The notes under the pieces were generated by a model. It was not told the origin of the DNA. It saw nothing but the letters and a program-made list of their open reading frames with translations, and did not search any database. Positions 57,951 through 64,000 of a stretch of 64,000 bases of DNA are shown here, in pieces (the stretch's first letter is position 1; every line of letters starts with the position of its first letter). The position numbers were made by a program, and so were the translations under genes. Source of the DNA: Odobenus rosmarus divergens (taxonomy: Eukaryota > Chordata > Mammalia > Carnivora > Odobenidae); the NCBI RefSeq assembly GCF_000321225.1, contig NW_004450276.1, positions 6,389,605 to 6,453,604 on the forward strand. The letters run 5' to 3'.

Positions 57951-59116
57951 TTTGAGTCTCTGCTCTTCTCATGCTGGCACATGAAAGAAGACCCTTGAGG
58001 CTTTCCACTCAGAAGTGCAGACTGTGCTAGGAAGACATAAATACCCACAGGCAGCAAGTAAGCAGAGAACAGGGGCCCAGACCTGCAGCAATGGCCTGCG
58101 GGGGAGGGGCCCCTAGTCCTCAGTGCTCCATAATGTCACAGTCACCTTCCATGCTCGCGCAGAAGTTCCTTTAGTTCACTTACTTTCACACCCTCAGTGG
58201 CTCACACAAAGCTTAACACATACTAGGAGTTCAATACAATCCGTTACATGAGAGATTGTGATGTAAGTTCCGTACAGTCGAATCCTAGATGTCTGGCTTT
58301 TCCATTTATCTAAGGCGCTTGTTTCTTGGCAGCATTTTTTCTGTCTCAGGGCTGGTTTCACAGGTGTCTGGGACACCTACTCTTAAGAGCAGCTCTCTCC
58401 CTTCCTTTGCTCATTGTTGTGGTTGCTTCCTGTGCAAACATCAGGGCTGCTAGTGACATGCGACTCACACGTTTCAATTGTTTTTGCCCCTGTGAGAATT
58501 CTGGTTGGGGAATAATAAATAAATGAAAATGAGTGAGGAAATAAAAATGAGAAAGCGGGCGTGGGTGGGGAGTTCAACATCCTATTTTTTTACAAGGAAA
58601 GTTATAAATGCTGAATCAACATTCACTCAAAGTATAATGAGGAGGTGAGTGTACATCTGGTCCCATCACTGACCCCTGTGATTCAGTTCAGCGTGAGAAG
58701 GCCTGGCCCATCAGTGCAGAGAGGTTACCAAACACACAGTCTGCACAAGCAAGCTGAGAACGTGGAGGTGAGAATTTAGCTCAAGGTGAACTTACAACTT
58801 TCTCTGTAAACACACAGGCTTTAAAAAGCTGCCATGCATTACCCTGCTGCTTAATACTTGGGTAGCAATATCTAGGGGCACAGACACCATAAGGAGGAAA
58901 GGAGAAAGACATTTCTGTTCCCACTGTTTTCTGGGAGTGCCCTTTGGAGCCTAGACACCTGCCCACTTCCCCGACTCCAGAGGAGGCTCAGGGAAACCAA
59001 ATCTTTAACCAGTCTAAGACCAAGTTTTCTATGCCCCCCTCAGAGGAGATTGTAGTGAATGCAGGTACAAGTGGTCAATCCAGGTAACTTCCCAGCTCCC
59101 CTACCTTGGGGCCTCA
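57951..59116. other. Unique non-coding DNA
   Basis: No gene or repeat recognised. Confidence 0.4.
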
Positions 59117-59134
59117 CTCTGCTGCTTTATTTTA

Positions 59135-59335
59135 TTTTATTTACTTATTTTTAAAAAGATTTTATTTATTTATTTGACAGACAGCAAGAGAGGGAACACA
59201 AGCAGGGGGAGTGGGAGAGGGAGAAGCAGGCTTCCCACTGAGCAAGGAGCCCGATGCGGGGCTCAATCCCAGGACCCTGGGATCATGACCTGAGCCAAAG
59301 GCGGACACTTAATGACTGAGCCATCCAGGTGCCCC
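59135..59335 (-). mobile_element. CanSINE, full length, reverse
   Basis: The 18-bp perfect TSD CTCTGCTGCTTTATTTTA lies at 59117-59134 and 59336-59353. The body is GA-rich and the head ends 'catccaggtgcccc'. Confidence 0.95.
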
Positions 59336-59469
59336 CTCTGCTGCTTTATTTTAATGGGAATGAATTCCCAGAACGAGAGAGAGGTAGTGAGTATGCCTAG
59401 TGATGACCAAGCAAATTCTGAGCGTCAAAAGCCTTTCCCTCAATTTCAATACCAGCACTCTTTTAAAGA

Positions 59470-59960
59470 GTTATAATTTAATTTGTATTTTGTATTTGCA
59501 AAAGGTAGAAAAGGGTGTATCATGTAAAACAAGTATCTCTCCCATCTGTCTTGAAGTCATATATTTCCCCTTACTTCCAGGGGCAACCACTGAAACTGGT
59601 TTCTTGTGTTTTCTCCCAGAGATACTCTATGTATCTACATGCATATATATTTATTTAAAACAAATGGAATTGTCCTCTATACGCTGTTGGGTGCCATGTT
59701 TTGTTTTGTTTTGTTCATTTGTCAGTATCTCTTGGATAGATCATTCCAGAATCAGCACATTTAGAGCATCCACATTCCTTTCAAGCGGTTTTCTCTTTTT
59801 TGGATAAATGTCTACGGGATATTTAAGTTGTTTTCCATTTTTGCCAGTACAAACAGAGCTTCAGTGAATGTGCCGACATTATTATTTCATACATGTTTGA
59901 GTATTTCTGTAGGATAAATTCCTATCAGAGGGATTGGTGTGTCAAAGGAGTAAGTTCTAA
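59470..59960 (-). mobile_element. Old L1 3' region, reverse
   Basis: 'aagttgttttccatttttgc', 'tgagtatttctgtaggataa' and 'attcctatcagagggattgg' are the standard reverse L1M 3' UTR landmarks. The plus-strand frames starting at 59400 and 59893 run through it and are not genes. Confidence 0.7.
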
Positions 59961-60404
59961 ATATCACCATTTTCATGTATATGTGTACAGTATATGCCGC
60001 CCATTCTGTCCATCCTCCTGTCTGCTCTTGGCCTCTAACTCTATCCCTAGCCACGTGAAACCATTCGAAAGTGCCATGTTGTCTCAGTTCACTCAGTCAA
60101 AACAGTCCCCTGTTACTCACCATCCCACCTCCTCTTTTGGCACATGGTCCTTTGGATCTCAAATTAGAAAGCACCACTTACTCTTGGCAGCTTTCTGTCT
60201 CCTCAAGGAATGGCCTAAATATCTTTCTATGGGCACCCACGACACCTGTGCTTTTTGCCTTGTAGCAGAGAACATACAGCAGACCAGCACACATGAAAAA
60301 ATGACAGGCTGTCAGATGGATCATAATGTCAATGAACGGAGTATTATGATTAAGAGGGAATTACGGAAGAATCTTCATTTCATAGGATTTTCAGTATGAG
60401 AAGG
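59961..60404. other. Unique non-coding DNA
   Basis: The 168-codon plus frame (59893-60399) begins inside the L1 remnant and has no recognisable domain. Confidence 0.35.
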
Positions 60405-61560
60405 AACAAGTCAGAGAAGGACCTTGCAGGATATGGGAAGCGCGAGCACAAAGACCTTTAAGTTGGGAAGAACTTGACTTGTTTGAGAAAGAGACACAAA
60501 TCAGGTATAGTTGGAGGAGCACAGGAAGCCGCCAAGAGAGGAGTAGATAAGATCTAAGGAACAGGCAGGGGCAAGATGAACTAAAGGCTGGCAGGCCGAG
60601 TGAGGAGTGTGAGTATTCTAAGTATGATGAGAAGCCATTGAAGGGTTTCATATATGTGAGTGACGAGTGACATGTTTTGATTTACCTTTTAGGAAGAGGA
60701 GAATATGCCTTGTAGCAAGTGGGCATTCAGTGAGAGGTGCTGGTGGGTTTGGACCAGAGTGGTAGCAGTGGAAACAGGGGGAAGTTGACGGAATGGGATA
60801 TTTTGAAAGAAGGGCCAGCAGGATCTGCTGACCGATTGACTGTGGTGGCGAGGGAAAGAAACGAGTAATGGAAGTTCCCAGGTTTTTCGTTTGAGTAACT
60901 GAATGGACTCTGAAAGCTTTTTTTTTTAAGATTTTATTTATTTGAGAGAGAAAGAGGGAGCACAAGCAGGGGGGAGGGGCAGAGAGAGAGGGAGAAGAAG
61001 ACTTCCCACTGAGCGGGGAGCCCGATGTGGGGCTCGACGTGGGGCTCGATGCTGGGACCTTGGGATCATGACCTGAGCCGAAGGCAGCCGCTTAACCGAC
61101 TGAGCCACCCAGATGCCCCTGGACTCTGAAAGCTTAAACAAGATGGTAGACATGGAGAAAAGTGGATGAATTTGACGGATACTTGAGAGGAGAATTAGGA
61201 GGATGTGATATTATTGGATATGGGGGAGAGGTGGTGGAATTGAGCGTGGAGAGGAATGACTCCCAAGATTTTGGCTTATACACCTAAATGGATGGGAGTA
61301 AGATAGAAACACTGGAGGAGGCCTAGGTTTGGGGGGAGAGAATAGCACGAATTTAGTTTGGTATTTGCAGGATCTGTGGCTTAAGGGCCTTTGAAACATC
61401 CAAGTAAAGAGGATGAATTGGTTGAAGTTTTGGATCGCAAAGGAAAGATATGAGTAGGAGATATGTATGTAGTGGCTAGTGATGTATCATTGATAACTGG
61501 AGTCATGAAACAGTTACATATAGCGAGCAGAGAACGCAGGTCCAAACCCTAGGGAACTCT
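60405..61560. repeat. Long ancient repeat-like tract interrupted by a CanSINE
   Basis: 'gagaagccattgaagggttt', 'aatgactcccaagattttgg', 'tgaaacatccaagtaaagag' and 'accctagggaactctgacat' follow the order of a frequently seen ancient mammalian interspersed repeat whose class I cannot name securely. The SINE at 60920-61119 splits it. Confidence 0.45.
60920..61119 (-). mobile_element. CanSINE, full length, B box duplicated
   Basis: The 16-bp perfect TSD TGGACTCTGAAAGCTT lies at 60904-60919 and 61120-61135. A 12-bp segment is tandemly repeated (GTGGGGCTCGAC at 61027-61038 and GTGGGGCTCGAT at 61039-61050), which in SINE sense duplicates the B-box region. Confidence 0.95.
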
Positions 61561-62189
61561 GACATTTAAAGCTTGGTTGGAACTTTCAGGTTTGGAGGTC
61601 ACTGGTAGCTGCCTAATTCTGAATCTTCCCTCTCACCCTCCACAAATATCCATAAATCCAACAAGGAGAACAAATAAAGCCATGTCCCACACCTTCTGCA
61701 GTACTAGGAGACAGAATACCAGGGCACTCAAATTATGGCGAAGTAGAAGACAAACCAGATTTCAAAAGCTCCTGCCACCTACTCATCACACATGCCAGTG
61801 GGTGTGGAAAGCAGGGGAGAGGAAGCGAAAGATACTCAATAAAAAAGAGTAGAGGGGTGCAGAAGACAAAAAAAATGTCATCCCCAGAAAAAGAAAGTCC
61901 AATACAAAATACTGAAATGCAAGTCAGGCATTGATAACTCATAGCACTGGCGAAAGGAAAGGAGTTTGAAAGTGAGCAGAACGGAAGCACTTTGGAGAAG
62001 CATTGCTTCAGAGGATGGGGGAGACTCAGCTATTATAGGAAAGGGAGGTACCTCTTGGAGATATGGCAGTGAAGGAAAAGAAGGAAAGAAGAGGAAAAAA
62101 TTAGGGATCCTGCAGAAACAAAAAACATGCCCATGCTTCCCCCCACACTGTTGTGGAAATGAATGAAAATACCACAGAGCGGACCACAT
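61561..62189. other. Non-coding, purine-rich
   Basis: No gene recognised. The 150-codon minus frame (61878-62330) crosses into the L1 remnant that follows and has no domain. Confidence 0.35.
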
Positions 62190-62665
62190 CCACATAAAAC
62201 TATTGTAATAATTATTCACAATAGCCAGAAGATGGAAGCAATCCAAGTGTCCAGAATGCATAAACAAAATGTGGGATATCCGTATAACGGAGTAGTATTT
62301 AGGCTTAAAAGGAAGGACATTCTGGCACACACTATAGTATGGATGAACCTTGAGGACATTATGCTAAGTGAAACAAGCCAGTCACAAAAGGACAAATACT
62401 TTATGATTCCACTTACGTGAAGAACCCAGAGTAGTCAAGTTCATAGAAAGGGAAAGTGAAATGGTGGTTGCCAGGTGTTGGGAGAGGTGGGATGGGGGAG
62501 TTGTTTTGTAGTACAGTGTTTCAGTTTTGCAGGAGGAAGAGTGTTCTGGAGATCTGTTGCACAACAATGCACGTGTACTTAACACCCCTGAACTGTACAT
62601 TTAAACATGGTTAAGATAGGAAAGTTTATGTTATGTGTATTTTATCACAATTTTTTAAAAAAGGA
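62190..62665 (+). mobile_element. L1 3' end (L1MB-like)
   Basis: 'attattcacaatagccagaa', 'gatgaaccttgaggacatta', 'tgctaagtgaaacaagccag', 'tggtggttgccaggtgttgg' and 'ccctgaactgtacatttaaa' are the classical L1 3' landmarks in order, ending in an A-rich tail. Confidence 0.9.
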
Positions 62666-62729
62666 AGTGGGCACCCTCACAATGAGCCTGGGATGATCTT
62701 TGGGTTATTCTGGTATATTGTTATCTATT

Positions 62730-63222
62730 GTGTTATCTATTATCTGTTAGCTGCTTAAAATGGCAAACAATTCTTATCTGACAGTTTCTGTGGGTCAGGA
62801 ATCCAGGAGCTTAGCTTAGCGTCTCTGCCTAAAGGTCTCTTGTGAAGCTACGGTGTAGTTCTCAGCCCTGGGTCTCACCTGAAGGCTCAGGTGAGGGAGG
62901 ACCTACATGGTTTCTGGCAGGCTGAAAGAAAGTCCTCATTGGCTGTTGGGAAGCGGTATCAGTTCCCTGCCAAGTGGGCCTCTGCTCACAACATGACAGC
63001 TGGATTCCATCAGAGGGTGCAAGCAGGAGAGCAAGAGAGGGTGAGGAAGATGGAAGCCAGAGTCTTTTTGTAACCTAATCTTGGAAGTGACATCTCATCA
63101 TTTTTGCCATATTCTGTTAGAAGTGAGTCACTGTTCCAGCCTACACTCGAGGGGACAGGATTAAACAAAGGTATGAATACCAAGAAGAGAGAATCACTGG
63201 AAGCTGCCTTGTAGGCCTGGTA
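62730..63222 (-). mobile_element. LTR-like ancient repeat, probably MaLR, reverse
   Basis: 'gacagtttctgtgggtcagg', 'gctcacaacatgacagctgg', 'tcttggaagtgacatctcat' and 'gcctacactcgaggggacag' belong to one common ancient repeat family, also seen partly at 1081-1430. The class is inferred. Confidence 0.55.
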
Positions 63223-63371
63223 AAATGACCAGACTTCACAGGTTAAGAAGAAAATTATTCAGCCAAGCTACCCTTCAAATATCAAAGCTATTGAGAAACA
63301 GTCCTGAGTGCAAGAACTCAGGGACTACCATACACAGGTGTTTTTCCAAAGGAATTTATTAGAAGCAGGCA

Positions 63372-63820
63372 TATTAGGGTTCTCCAGAGAAGCAGAACCA
63401 ATAGGATGGTATATACAGGAAGAGATTTATGTAAGGAATTGGTTCACACAATTATGGAGACTGAGAAGTGCCATGATTTGCCATTTGCAAGCTGGAGACC
63501 CAGGAAAGCCAGTATGAGTTTAAAGGCCTGAGAAACACGAGTGCCTTGGGCAGGAGATTAATGTCCCAACCCGAGTGATCAGGCAGGAAGGGCTGAATTC
63601 TTCCTTCCTCTCCTGTTTTGTTTTAATCAGGTCCTCAACATAGGATGATGCTCCCCTACATTGGGGACTGGGGGGAGGCAAACTGCTTTCCTGAATCTAC
63701 AAATTCAAGTGGTAATTTCATACAGAAACACCCTCAGAGACACCCCTAGAAATAATGCTTAGCCAAGTATCTGGCCATCCTGTGATCCAGTCAAACTGAC
63801 ATGTAAAATTAACTAACACA
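63372..63820 (-). mobile_element. LTR-like repeat, same family as 10221-10716, reverse
   Basis: 'agggttctccagagaagcag', 'cacacaattatggagactga', 'caagctggagacccaggaaa' and 'aaacaccctcagagacaccc' are the reverse complement of the 10.2-kb element. Probably MaLR class. Confidence 0.65.
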
Positions 63821-63821
63821 G

Positions 63822-64000
63822 CAGGGCTCAGCCAACTGGCCATCCTTTTTTTGTAAATAAAATTTTATTGGAACATACCCACATCCGTCCATTTATGTAT
63901 CGTCCATGGCTGCTTTTGCACTACAACAGCAGACTGAGTAATTTTGACAGATTGCCACCGAGCCCAAAATATTTACTATCAGGCTCCTCAGTGAGAAAGC
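63822..64000 (-). mobile_element. MER3 (hAT-Charlie-type DNA transposon), cut by the window end
   Basis: It starts with 'cagggctcagccaactggcc' (diverged terminal inverted repeat). 'aataaaattttattggaaca', 'ggctgcttttgcactacaac' and 'aaaatatttactatcaggct' follow, matching MER3 as I know it. Non-autonomous, with no coding capacity. Confidence 0.75.

Noticed and set aside
59893..60399. 168-codon plus-strand frame
   Set aside because: Starts within an antisense L1 remnant and has no recognisable domain.
1..64000. CRISPR array, operons, ribosome binding sites or other prokaryotic systems
   Set aside because: The repeats are mammalian SINE/LINE/LTR families and no regularly spaced identical repeats occur; the DNA is a vertebrate nuclear genome.

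Overview
This is nuclear DNA from a mammal of the order Carnivora. The best marker is about fourteen tRNA-Lys-derived carnivore SINEs (CanSINEs), with a 'cctgggtggctcagtcg' head, a CT-rich body and an AAATAAATAAAATCTT tail. Most are flanked by clear target-site duplications (TSDs). The head is not the canid type (GGGATCCCTGGGTGGCGCAG), so I infer a non-canid caniform such as a bear, pinniped or mustelid. The 3' ends of carnivore-type L1 elements agree. Older layers (MIR, L2, MaLR-type LTRs, MER3) are those expected of any placental mammal.

Most of the window is gene-poor, non-coding DNA. At 0-15 kb it is repeat-rich: L1 3' ends (one with a run of 47 G), an internally deleted L1 with a 20-bp TSD, a cluster of four SINEs at 7.5-8.9 kb, an LTR, an old L1, and a MIR split by an LTR and then a SINE. 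At 15-32 kb it is mostly unique sequence with scattered MIR and L2. It also holds a head-to-head SINE pair at 20.1-20.3 kb forming a strong inverted repeat, and a young SINE at 23.1 kb whose differences from its relatives are almost all A-to-G. At 35-59 kb it is largely unique, with a few repeats. At 59-64 kb repeats are dense again and end in a MER3 cut by the window edge.

The one place that looks like a gene is a CpG island at about 32.8-35.25 kb. At its left edge, on the minus strand, lies a 60-codon ORF (33004-33186) for an arginine-rich N-terminus followed by one hydrophobic helix. About 0.5 kb downstream on the same strand is a textbook polyadenylation signal (AATAAA, then a GU-rich element). 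Together these look like a small gene, possibly with a single coding exon, for a single-pass membrane microprotein that I do not recognise. In the middle of the island an AT-rich block (33.8-34.2 kb) carries several TAATTA homeodomain-type sites and a TATAAATA box in plus orientation, as at developmental regulatory promoters. I recognise no conserved multi-exon protein-coding gene. The other open frames are short and unsupported or run through repeats.
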